Source of the DNA: Cycas panzhihuaensis
Taxonomy: Eukaryota; Cycadophyta
Direction: 5' to 3'
DNA length: 64,000 bases
NCBI GenBank assembly: GCA_023213395.1
Contig: CM041465.1
Location: 185,077,741 to 185,141,740, forward strand
Shown here: positions 21,598-31,825 of the stretch, in pieces
How positions within the stretch are numbered: the stretch's first letter is position 1
Layout: every line of letters starts with the position of its first letter
Translations under genes and position numbers: made by a program
Notes under the pieces: generated by a model
The model's input: the letters and a program-made list of their open reading frames with translations, nothing else
Told to the model about the DNA's origin: nothing
Databases searched by the model: none

Positions 21598-23384
21598 TTT
21601 AACAAAGAAACTTTAGTACATAAAAGTATGCTTTTATCAAATCAAATAAAGTTAATAAGTGACTAAACTTATATGATGTCAAATATACTCTTCAAAAGAA
21701 ATGTAATACACTAATGAACATATATGATTTCAGATAAATTTTTTAAAAGAAATATAATACCCTTTGAAAGTGAATGCAAATATGGAAATGACCTTTTAAT
21801 AATGATAAAAAAGACTTTTTAATAAGTATGTCTTTCAAATAATCTTTGAAGTAAAATGAATATATAAGAGCAAATTTGTATGTAATAAATATTCTTTTAA
21901 CAATACAAATCTGAAATGTAATTGTGATGATTAAAAGGATTAATCCTTAACCTTTTGATTTTTCAAATGAATAACTGTAAACTCTTAATGTAATAAATCC
22001 TTAACCTTGATGATAATATATAATGCTAAAACTGGAATATATATATGTATTTTCACTTTGAAATATAACAAATATGAAGAAACTTTTGAATAAAAAAATA
22101 TTGTACTCCTTAAAGGAAATGTTTAAAGGATAACTTCAAGTTGGGCAGCTTCGAAAGTATACTAAACGATGTCAGAATAACATGAAACTTCACCAGTATG
22201 AAGATTAATAAAATATATATCCAATGGAACTAACCGTTTTAAAAACAGGTTCCTATAAGTCAAGATTTAAATGATCCAAACATATAGGCCTCTTTTTGAG
22301 GCATAATAAGAGTAGCGAGCACAAAAACTTATAAAAATGTTAATAAAACTTTATAGAATTCTGTAAGAATGATCAAATACATCTTGGAGAGCTGCTTAAT
22401 ATATTTTCAATTGAAAATTTTGAGAAATAATATATGAAAATGTGTAAAAATGACATATTAGAGGCTATTAAGTACCTCTACTTTAATGCTTTTAAAAATC
22501 AGTAAAAATGCGTTAAAATATATAAAAAAAAACTATGTTAGATTAAAGAGGATTGAGCTATATTCCCAACAAAACTAACAAGACTAAATTCTGATACAAA
22601 AGGAAGAAGTTATAGCAGAAATGGCAACATGTACCTTTATGATAAAATGTTAAGAAAAAGGTTAAAAACCACTAAAGTATCACTTTTAGCCATTAAAATA
22701 ATGATCGAAATGAATTTTAAAAATTAAAATAAATAGTTGGTAATAAGGTTTGTTGAACGTAGATCACTGTGAAATAAATCCAGTTAGAAAATACTTTCCC
22801 GATAATAAAATATAATCAGTTTAAAAAGTGATTTTGTAAAAAGTTTAAAAAAGGCTAAAAAAAGGACTGATTGACTTTAAATTGACTGAAACGAGGTCAA
22901 ATCAGCACCAAATTGGTCATATGACCAGTCAAAATTAATTTACGAAAAATTTATGACACAATGAAACTAATGACTCAGCGAGGAGTTATGACAAAAAAAT
23001 TACCAGTAACCCTATGTAGGATAAAAAATTAAAAAAAATAAAAAGAAAAAAAGGTTTATAAAGGTGTTGGCCCCTTTAATGATCTCTAACAGTCACGTAG
23101 TGACTAAATGGGACTGGGGCTGAGGCTCAAGAGGGGGCTAGGCTCTTTACACCCTAGATTTGAAAAATTATTTAAAATAATTTAAATTTTTTAAACTTTA
23201 AAAATGAAAAAATATAAAAAAATGTTCAAATTTAAAATGGCGCCACAATGCAACACCACCACTTGTTTAGACATCGCTTAAAATGTCCTTGTTCTCCTCG
23301 ATCTCCATTCAGGCCACGTGCATCAGATCCTCCGCGTCTAGATCGTCAGTTGAGGTTTATCGTTTCAAAAATTAAAGATTTTAG
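21598..23384. other. AT-rich region without a recognisable gene
   Basis: It probably begins with the leader of element I. A weak primer-site resemblance (ATTCTGATACAA at about 22585) was not supported by a matching LTR. From about 23000 the composition becomes mixed. Nothing codes convincingly. Confidence 0.5.
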
Positions 23385-23399
23385 TTGAGGTTCAGAGCG

Positions 23400-23525
23400 C
23401 TACCGAGCCTGCCAGATGCAATATCCCACGGTGGATTACGGGCGATTATGGAGGAGACCCTGGCAGATTTCCTTTCAAAGGCTATAGGAACTGCTGTTGA
23501 CTGGGTCCAGATGCCTAGGATGAAG
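23400..23525 (+). pseudogene. HD-ZIP III START-domain fragment
   Basis: The plus strand reads GLRAIMEETLADFLSKAIG then TAVDWVQMPRMK. Plant class III HD-ZIP proteins (REVOLUTA/PHABULOSA/HB8 group) have GLLSIAEETL-x-EFLSKATG and TAV-x-WVQM-GMK at the beginning of the lipid-binding START domain. About 35 residues match well, in one open frame. The surrounding frame has no ATG start and ends at 23615. Homology stops right after MK, at CCTAGGATGAAG (23514-23525), which is the first half of the miR165/166 target site; there the family genes, as I recall, carry an intron. So this is a captured exon end, not a working gene. What follows (to 23615) I do not recognise. Confidence 0.75.
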
Positions 23526-23615
23526 GATTTCAGAAGCTATTCTTTAGGCAGGAGGAAATTACCATACCTGTTCACTCAAGTATTGAGGTTGTCTGCAATG
23601 CAAATAGAACCTTAA

Positions 23616-23930
23616 ATGTAATCCTCTAAAACTCTAGACCCTATATTTGATCTAATTGTGCATAAATCTAAAGTTTACATTTAGCTAAAATAACCAAAAA
23701 TTATCATGACTGGAACGTCGACCTATCGATAGTTGCTTAGATGCCTTCGCTGTATCGATTATGCATAAATCTTGAGCTCACGAAAAGAAAAAAGGAACCA
23801 AACTTTGGTTCGTTTGAAAGGATTGACTTTCTGTACGATTGGCAAGTGTCTACCCTTTATGTGAGCGGTAACTGACCTGAACGTCAACGGTTTGAGTTGG
23901 CTTATCTTAACTAGTTATTTTTACCAAGTA
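23616..23930. other. No gene recognised between two host-like fragments
   Basis: Mixed composition; contains GTCGACCTATCGATAG near 23718 but no open frame or repeat that I can assign. Confidence 0.4.
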
Positions 23931-23964
23931 TAAGAGGACAAATGTGATAGTGCTAGAATATTTC

Positions 23965-24275
23965 AGGCCCAAATGGTCTAATAATCAGTGTGATGGGGAT
24001 CCTTTTAGTGATTCTCCTTTCAAGGCTTCCTCAACTTTAACTCAAGGCCTTTTTACTACTTAAACACCAAGTGTGATATCTGCAACCTTTTCCTTAAATA
24101 CTGGAAACATTGAAGGATCTAGCACATTCACAACTGTTGCCTCTAAGGCTAACACTACAGGTAATTTTAGTTTCATGGACTCTTTCCAAGGGGGGCATGT
24201 GTGAGCCACCAAATGTTCAGTTCTTATCCCAATGTTTTATGCAAACCTTAGCGCTGAATCCTGAACCAAGAAGGT
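23965..24275 (+). pseudogene. Unidentified exon-like segment with a splice donor
   Basis: The plus strand has a gene-like frame: KWSNNQCDGDPFSDSPFKAS, then Thr/Ser-rich sequence with one stop, and GNFSFMDSFQGG, followed after a shift by CEPPNVQFLSQCFMQTLALN then PEPRR. It ends AAGAAG|GTAAGT near 24275, a consensus plant donor. The DPF-SDSPF motif recalls clathrin-adaptor tails (epsin-like), but that is only a resemblance. One stop and one frameshift suggest a pseudogene piece. It lies beside the HD-ZIP III fragment and before the B array. Confidence 0.35.
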
Positions 24276-24334
24276 AAGTAAAAGAGTTTCTAAAGAGGAC
24301 TACTAACAATATAGAATTTGAAAGTCGCTTGAAG

Positions 24335-26838
24335 TGAAACGCCTCTCATGAATGCGATCCTACGCCTAGCAAAGAGATACAAAACACAACATGATGGGCT
24401 AGGCAATGAGGATCTCACCTCGCGGTCGTCCGCGGCGCCGGAGCGCGGCACGGATCGCAAGGTGCCCGGTTGCTTCTGTGTAGCCGAGCAAGACGAGGCC
24501 TTCCTACCCTTCTGATGGCCGGAAGGAAAAGGAAACCTCAAGTTGCGGCTTCACAAGGTGATGAGAAGGCAACGAGAGGGCAACAAACTCAACGTGCAAC
24601 AGGCGTGAAGTAAGGCATGGGTTGGGAAATACAACGTAAATGGGTCTTCGTCTCTCACGTAATGCAATGTAAAAGGAACTGCATGAAAAGTAAACGTAAA
24701 ATAAAGACTATTTCCTTTTTCTTTATATTCCCTTCTCTTTTACCTATTAAGCATGTAAAAAGGCAAGAACGATAAAAAGGAAAAACAAAGGAAACGTGAG
24801 GAATACCGATCCGGTTGAGGATGAAGTGCGATCCTCTCTCTCGGCGCTCCTTTCCTCTCTCCTCCACGCATGCAACGTCGGTTGGAGGCGACGAAGGGGT
24901 TTACTTACCTCCCTAAGGCATGCAAAGACCGAATAAAACGAAGGACGAAAAGCAAAGCTCAAACGAAAAGGGAGAAGAGATACTGCGCGAGAGCCGACCC
25001 AAGAACGGGTTGATCTCGTGCACCACTCCCTCCGACGTGATCCCGCAAAACAAACAAAGAGAATGCCTTCCTGGGAGAGGCTACAAGCACAACAAGATAT
25101 ATGTGTATATACCGAAATGAAATCAACTAAACTAAAGAAACCAAGTTACGCGCCAACACGTAACCAAAATGAAACAACAACTGCGATAAGCATACAAACC
25201 GGCCAAGCACCACAAAATGTACTATATGGGATCGAGTGTAGCCTCGGGATGGCTAACTCACCCACGAGTGGTCTCCACGGGTCCGGAAGGTAATGCTAGC
25301 AGCAACGAGGTGAGACAGTAGTAACAAAGTTGCCTACACCAAAGGAAAAGAACTCAAACCGACCTCTTAGGCTTCCTTAACCCCGTTTCCTAAGAAAGAG
25401 CGGGTGATAAAGGGAGAGAGAGGACAAGGGACGGAACCCTCGGAGAGAAGGATGGCGATGGGGGACGGAACCCCGCCTATCTCCCTCTAATCCTCGCGTG
25501 AAACCCTTTATACCGACTAGCTTAGAAAATGGTGAAAGAGAAAGCTAGAAAAGGAAGGACGAGTCTCGAGGACACGCAAAGAAATATAACCAATCTAAGG
25601 GCAGCGCTATAGTAAGTCACCACTAGCCAAGATTACTTGCATCCAATGACAAAAGAAGATCCCAAAGCAAGTATATGCAAAAGAGAGGAAGGAAATTGCA
25701 CTAGAACAACAAAAAGCAAGGAAAAATGCACCAACAAGAGACAAGAAATACCTTGAATGAAGGAGAGCATGCATGCATGCACCTTGGCTACTTGGAGCAG
25801 CAGCACAAGCAATGTCTAAGGCTGGTTTTTTGGTGTCCTTTGCAAGAAGATGGAAGGAGGAAGCTCCGTGCAAGATGGGAGCTAGAAGTTGTCCTTTGGA
25901 GTAGTCTTTCTTGTGAAGAAATGCTTTAGATCTTTGAGTATTCGTAAGAGAAGGTGAAGCTTGTGATGGAGAGCGTGGGGGCGAATGGCCTGCAACTCCG
26001 CCTAGTAGTGGCCCACTTCACCACTGCGCAACTACTGTACATGAGAATCCTTAGTTTCTGTGTTTTCCTTTGTCTTTTAGTAGAGAGTTTTTTGCTTGGA
26101 AGTCTAGAAAAGTGAACTCAAGAATGAGGCAAATGAATGAAAAAGAGTTTTATGCCTTGGGCATATGAGTGAACGTTGGGGCCTTGGGGCACCTCCGATC
26201 GTTGAGCCACGCCAGCTCATGAAAAACGCGCCATCGTCGCGTGGCTTTTTTAATTTTAATAGTCAGATCACGGCAAACTTCGGCATCGCAGTTTATCGCC
26301 AGACGCACCTGGCCAAGAACTTCGTGGTACCGCTAAGTTTGCGCAGACAAACTAATTTGAAAAAAGAGAAAATGCAACACGAAAGTCATAAAATCAGCTT
26401 TTTAAGGTAAGAACAAGGTGAACATGAATTAAATCAACTGGGGAAGGCCAGGCGGGCAAGTACCCAAAATGGTGCAAAGAGCCATAACTAAGGGTTAAAC
26501 CGCTTAGGAAGGGTTCGCAACATCGATGCACGTGGCAATAAGCACAAATGAAATTTGGCGGGAGCATTCGAAAGATCATGGAGACATCGTGGTGTGGTCA
26601 TGCCATACTGGGGTGTCGCATCCGCTTATGGATGCCCCCGCTGTGAGTCGTCATAGGCTAAAGGGTGCCGAATTAGGCACATGCATTATGAGGTGCAATC
26701 AGACAAATGTATGTAGGCAGGCATATGTCAATCAAATTGCTCCAAATTACCTTAGCAAACATAAGTAAGAAAAGTAAGAACATATACCTGCACAAACCTG
26801 TGTCGATGCGTCCCGAGTCCATTCCGAATGGCGGAACA
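24335..26838 (-). repeat. Element B LTR 1
   Basis: 2.50 kb beginning TGAAACGCC and ending GGCGGAACA. It matches 31826-34377 throughout (GCGATCCTAC and CAAAGAGATACAAAACACAA near the start, GTCCATTCCG near the end). On the minus strand GTATAAAGGG near 25505-25514 may be its TATA box. Contains a short GCATGCATGCATGC run near 25768-25781. Confidence 0.9.
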
Positions 26839-27650
26839 TCGCTATGGCGTGAGCCTCACTTGCTTTCGGAGGCGTAATGTGATGGCGAATCTTGACAATC
26901 AAACAACATGAGTAGCGCATGCATATATATATATAAGAACAATCAAGAGCAGCACGTGATCCAAGGGCGTAGGCAAGTGTCGTGGCGGAACGCGTGGACA
27001 AGGGGGACGGAGGCGGGGGCAACGTAGGGGCTGCCTCTGGCGTCGTCTAGGCATCGACACAGGCCCGGAAATGGCGGTAAAGCAGGATGCCCGTTGCCAA
27101 GGTGCAACGTGAAGTAAGAGGGCATCCGGCAAAGAGAGCAAGCATATCTAACCAACAGCAACCGGAGACTTGGGCACGGGCTGGCCAGACAAGCCTCCAC
27201 ATGAAATGGTGTGTATCATGTATGATAGAGGTAGCATGTATGATTTATTTTGTAAATGAGTATTTTGTATGTTGGCAAATGTTTATATGCTGTAGATATT
27301 TGTTGTAAATATTTTGTTGTAATATGCATGTGTTTCCTTCCATGTATGGCCGTATGTCTAACAGGGGCACACACATCCAAGTGAGCGGAGGTGATCGAGA
27401 GGTGTGAGGTTAGAGGATAGGCGACATGCACGTCCACGAGGGGGAGCATAGCGGAATATGCGAAGAAACCACAAGCACGGGAGGGAATGTGATACTCCCT
27501 AGCGTCGTCTAGTTGGAGGATGCCCAAGTAGGAGGACAAAGGTTCCCAAGAGCACATGGGAGCAGGTTCATGGGAGGAACCGAGAAACCAAAGCGAAGAA
27601 ATCCACCTCAAGCGCCATCACTTCATGATTGGGGATAATGGAGACAGTTC
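26839..27650 (-). other. Element B internal 1: 3' untranslated region
   Basis: Follows A in part: GTGATGGCGAAT near 26880, a GGGGCTGCC block near 27027, then a fragment that in A borders the RNase H (ACTTGGGCACGGGCTGGCCAG near 27170). It then jumps to the DNA that in A lies beyond the PMD gene (27205-27345). So B lost the block holding the PMD gene and nearly all of the RNase H. Confidence 0.65.
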
Positions 27651-28005
27651 AAAATGGTAGTTTAGGCTCGTTTGAGCGAGGATCCATCTTAAATTGCCAT
27701 TCCACCGTGGTTGGGAGGAATGGGAACAATTTAAAATGGTAGTTTAGGCTCGTTTGACAAGGATCCATCTTAAATTGCCATTCCACCGTAGTTGGGAGGA
27801 ATGGGAACAATTTAAAATGGTAGTTTAGGCTCGTTTGAAGCGAGGATCCATCTTAAATTGCCATTCCACCGTGGTTGGGAGGAATGGGAACAATTTAAAA
27901 TGGTAGTTTAGGCTTGTTTGAACGAGGATCCATCTTAAATTGCCATTCCACCGTGGTTGGGAGGAATGGGAACAATTTAAAATGGTAGTTTAGGCTCGTT
28001 TCAAG
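27651..28005. repeat. 82-bp hairpin minisatellite inside element B internal 1
   Basis: Four full units and a partial one, with AAAATGGTAGTTTA at 27651, 27733, 27814, 27897 and 27979 (periods 82, 81, 83, 82). Each unit holds an inverted repeat: TTAAATTGCCATTCC pairs with GGAATGGGAACAATTTAA around CACCGTGGTTGGGA. Element A has one such unit (about 11575-11635), and the second B copy has about two (35215-35330). Variable tandem repeats in the 3' region are known in plant Tat/Ogre elements. Confidence 0.93.
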
Positions 28006-28602
28006 TAAGAGGAGAGGAAGAGGTGTGCCTAGACCCCATAAAGGTAGGGGTAGTCACACGCGGGGTAGGAGATAGGTGACGAAGAGTAGGTCCGATCGCT
28101 AGGCCTACTAGTAAACTTACTATGGTCGGAATCAGATGAGTGCAACGGACCTGGCATGCGATGGATCGCATGGTAAGGTTGCATCTGAGTAAGAGTGGCT
28201 TTAGTCAGGGTAAGGATCTAGGCGTGGCGAAGAAGTGCCTCTGACGGCTCGTAGGCGTGGGCGCCTCGTGAAACCGCTCGGGAGGCAGGAGGTAAAATAA
28301 ATGGTGGTTTAGGACCCGATTGGCTCAAGAGCCAGCAGAATGAGGAAGGCGGGAATATCCGGTCGAGATATTCCCCTAGGTGCTCATGAAACCGGGGTGA
28401 CACGTCGAGGAGAGGGCCCATAACCCTCGCTATCAGAATCGAGAATCACTCATGGCGGCTAAATGTAGTAACCACCCTGCATGATAGGGGCAAACCTAAC
28501 TAGGTTTGGCTCATGACGTGGCATAGGGCTCGTGATAAAGGTCGGCCTCACTGAAACAAAGGTCCCACGGAAGGGGCAACCTCCTCGGGATCACTATCTT
28601 CA
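28006..28602. other. Element B internal 1: non-coding spacer
   Basis: GC-rich DNA where A has the RT start and integrase end. I found no pol motif on the minus strand. It is repeated with changes in internal 2 (about 35330-36000), including GGAATATCC...GATATTCCC (about 28353-28375). No gene recognised. Confidence 0.5.
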
Positions 28603-29239
28603 TCATCGAAAGCGACTGGCGGTGGATGAGAGAGGTGTGAGGCAAGATTGGCTCACAGGCGACAACTTTAACTTGTCCTTCATGGACAAATTTAAGTTGC
28701 CCCCAACTGCGTGGGCAGTTGCTCCCATCTGGTCGAGCCATGGTCGTGACAAGAGGTTGTACTCTACATCGACATCGAGTCTGACAACCCGGCGAAGCAG
28801 TTTCCCTCTAAGGTGAGGGATGGGAGGCTGCCCAGAGGACTTCTCAGTCCCATCATACCCTTGGCATTTCCAAGGGACAGGCTCAAGAGCTACTATGCCG
28901 CGCTCCTTGGGCATACATACAGCATAGCATTAACCGAGGAGCCATTATCTACAATGGTCCTCTTTACGATACAATCGGGGTGTCGATGGTAATGACGAGC
29001 GGGTAATCTAAGAGCTTCTCCGCTTCATTGGGAGATGGGAGATCCCTAGGATCAAATGAGATGACAGGTGGCCCATGGGAGGTAGCACCTATCGCATGGA
29101 TGGAAGCGTCTTGTTGGCCAAGAGCTTCAAGAAGAAGAGCACGTTGCTCAGGGCAGCTTCTCAAGACGTCCATCAAGGACATTCCCGCAGCGACGGTATA
29201 GAGCTCGTCAACAATAGAAAAGGGTTTACCCTTCCCCAT
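28603..29239 (-). pseudogene. Aspartic protease of element B, copy 1
   Basis: Frames 28964-29239 and 28603-28914 cover it. In order: AAGMSLMDVLRSCPEQRALL, PPVISFDPRDLPSPNEAEKL, YPLVITIDTP, then KRTIVDNGSSVNAM at 28925-28968 (the active-site block; Asp-Asn-Gly-Ser where many retropepsins have Asp-Ser-Gly), and VEYNLLSRPWLDQMGATAHA near 28700-28750 (the late block GRPW). One frameshift separates the pieces near 28960. Processing of Gag would be its role. It is better preserved than in A. Confidence 0.82.
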
Positions 29240-29419
29240 GGGTTGGGTAAGCGCCCTTCTAAAGTCGAATCGGCCAAGCGGACGGGAATAGTCTTGGGAA
29301 GCGCAGGAATCTCCAGAGGAACGGCTTCCGGAGGAGGATCAAGGTGAGATGTGGATGAAGAGGCACCGGCTACCTCTTTAGCAGCTTGGGTCCGGGTTAA
29401 GGCATATAACGGAGTGGTC

Positions 29420-29875
29420 TCAAGCAATTGGACAACCTTCTTTCCCTTGTAGCGCCACTGCGAAGGTGATGGAGCACGGCCCGGTCGGGGGGCCTTGAAG
29501 GTGAAGGTGACCGTCGCACACCCTTCCCGCTACCATGCGAAGGACGAGGATCGGAGATCTATCCAGGTCCAGTATCTTCTTGAACATCGCGACCACGTTC
29601 CCCATGTTTGGGGAACGGGTCTCTATGAACAGGCTGATCGAGGTTAGGTCTCGATGCTCGCCTAGGGGACGAGTCGCGTGGGTCGTGCCCGGCAGCGCAT
29701 CGTCATGGAAACACTCCCCGTGGATGGAACACCAACTCTTCTCAAGGGGAGGATCGGTCCTCCTTGCTTGGGAAGACTGGGTGTTGCCCCCTTTGGGGGG
29801 CATCGCACGAGAAGTCTGCTGAACAGGTCTATGGGAGGTAGGCGATGAAGGAGGTTGGAGTTTTAGCTCCTTCAT
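29420..29875 (-). pseudogene. Gag C-terminal linker of element B, copy 1
   Basis: A 151-residue open frame begins Pro/Ser-rich (KELKLQPPSSPTSHRP), contains SWCSIHGECFHDD at 29703-29735, the Cys/His segment also seen in A, and runs on toward the protease. Its N-terminal end adjoins the gag core. RNA-binding is inferred from position only. Confidence 0.6.
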
Positions 29876-30029
29876 CGTTCGCTCGAACGAGCGAATGGCG
29901 GAGGTAAGCGGATCTAGGGTCCTCTCAGTCGGGTGAGAGGTGGTCCTAGCGGGCTGCGAAGGTGTGGTCTCCTTGTTGGAGGAGGCGCCTCGCGGACGTT
30001 GCGAGGGCTTGGGAGGTTTCTTGAGTCCC

Positions 30030-30560
30030 GCTTGGATCTCAATAGCCTCCAGCTAAACACCTCGAGATGGCGAGTCACTGCGTGGTTGCCCCATCTTGAG
30101 GACTTCCACATGCACTTGGCGGTGCATTGACAAATAGATCCCTCTTCAACTCCTCGTGCAATGTGGCCTTGGTAGAATGAAGAAGGTCGTGAAAGCGTCG
30201 CACAAAGTCACGATTCATCTCATCGTGACCTTGTTTGAGCGACAGGCGCCTTCATTAAAGCTTTCGAATGGACGGACTACGTTAAAGTAGTTAATGAACT
30301 CGTCCACTAAATTTCTTTGGAATGAGGAAATCGAATGGGCGGGGAAGGCGGTAGAACCACTTGAGGCGTCGCCTGCAAGGACATGGGAAGAGCTTCATCA
30401 AGATATGGTCATAGGCCCAATAGTCGATGCACGCCATGGAAAAGCTGCGCACATGTTCGGTTGGGTCTTGCGACGAAGTCCCGTCAAATTTGGGGACTTG
30501 GGAGGATGAGGCGGCAAGTTAGTCCTCAACGCCTCAGCAGACAAGGCGTCGACCTATAGT
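30030..30560 (-). pseudogene. Gag capsid core of element B, copy 1
   Basis: The minus strand repeats the A gag core at the DNA level: the RFHDLLHSTKATL block at 30147-30220, and FDGTSSQDP-x-EHVRSFSMA near 30411-30500. Several 1-2 base indels break the frame, so no single long frame remains. The same core is cut through in copy 2 near 37655. Confidence 0.8.
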
Positions 30561-31500
30561 CCACGAAAGGGCGTGTCCTCGCCGGGCTAAGGGATCGATA
30601 AGGCAAAAGGAACGGATGGGGTGTCGGTCCCATCCTCCTTGAGGAAACACCCCTTGTGGGAAGGGGTGCGGGTAGATGTTGGAAAGGAGGCGCACTCCCT
30701 TGTCTTGTGTGGCAGTCAGTCGGGCGTCGGAAGCCTAAAGAGGGTGAGGGATCGGTTTTGCCCATATGGGCCACCGTGGGTGGCGCGACCCCATATGGGT
30801 GCAGCAGGTCCACTCCATAGGCAGGAGATGGTTTCCTTGCCACCCCGAGGTTGTGACGTGTAGCACAGGGGCACGTAGAGAAGGACCACCAACCGGGTTC
30901 GGAAGTACATAGGAGTGGGTCCTACATGGCTAGCGGCGGCGGCGCTAGTAGAGACCTCGAGGCCTACTAGGGAACGCAGGCGCCACGTTCGTGATGGCAC
31001 GCGGCGTTTGGTTTGAGCAAGGCATACTAACCCAGGGTTGGGGAATGGACACGCCATGCGAAAGTCCAGAAGTGGGACCACGGTAGGGGCGGCGCGTAAC
31101 ACTCGCCTTAGGGCCAGGCGAGACCAGCATGGGGCGTGTGTCTTGGCGGGGACGTATCAATCGTCGTGGATGACGTGGGCATGGATGAGGAAGATGCCAC
31201 GTTGCGTAGCATCTCCGCTGACCACCTAGGAGGCGGTTGGCGGCGAGCTGCGCGAAAGCACTCGCTAAGCGCCTCGGCCGCGTCGGCGGGATGGGGATCC
31301 TCATAGCCATACGAGGTCGGGGGGACTTCGAAAGTAGGGGATCCTCAGGCGCTCCTCGTAAGGCTCGCCCGGTGGGGTGGCGGGTCTCACAGCGGCCGGA
31401 TCTTCCATTGCATGAGCGGAAGGCTCAAAATCTTCCGGTGGAAATGGTCATCGGGGTAATAGATGGAATCCTCACCCTCACGGGTGGATTCCGGAGCAGA
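30561..31500 (-). pseudogene. Gag N-terminal region of element B, copy 1
   Basis: Pro/Arg/Gly-rich minus-strand frames (30716-31102 and 30945-31310) include YGVDLLHPYGVAPPT, which occurs also in the A gag lead. No domain is recognisable. Frameshifts are common. Assigned by position between the gag core and the primer site and by likeness to A. Confidence 0.55.
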
Positions 31501-31801
31501 CGAAGGAACTCTTGAGTTCCGAAGTCATGGCATGTAGGCCCAATCGGACGGGTAACCTTCCATCAGAAGCGGGGCTCGACGATGGAATGAACGCGACGAT
31601 TGGTCTTCTAACAACGGCAAACCCGCAAGCTGGCGAAGCGTCGCATGCAACGCCTCATGACGTTGTTAGAAAAAGCGAAAAGGAAAAGAAAGGAAAGCAC
31701 TGCAAACCCATTGGGGGTTGCCCAACTCAAAACACAAAATGCGAGCCTACCTAAAGGCAAGAGCACCAACACGAAGGGGAAGCGGATCTAGCTCCCTTAC
31801 T
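31501..31801. other. Element B leader
   Basis: Short leader between the gag N-terminal frames and the primer site. Shares GAAAAGCG and AGGAAAGAAAGG-like stretches with A 15900-16050. No gene. Confidence 0.45.
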
Positions 31802-31824
31802 GGCAGTCCCCAGTATGGTCGCCA
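31802..31824 (-). promoter_or_regulatory. Primer binding site of element B
   Basis: The minus strand reads TGGCGACCATACTGGGGAC, separated by one base from the terminal CA of LTR B2. Resembles the Arg-tRNA-type primer site of Tat/Ogre elements; it is cleaner than the A copy. Confidence 0.8.
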
Positions 31825-31825
31825 G

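Noticed and set aside
22580-22610. ATTCTGATACAA as the 5' primer site of element I
   Set aside because: Two or more mismatches, and no sequence to its right resembles the 20477-20878 LTR.
23385-23615. HD-ZIP III-like frame as an intact small gene
   Set aside because: No ATG start (the frame opens at TTG), no homeodomain or leucine zipper, and homology covers only about 35 residues.
27651-28005. Regular repeats that could be taken for a CRISPR array
   Set aside because: Units are 82 bp in direct tandem without unique spacers, in a plant retroelement; no cas genes.
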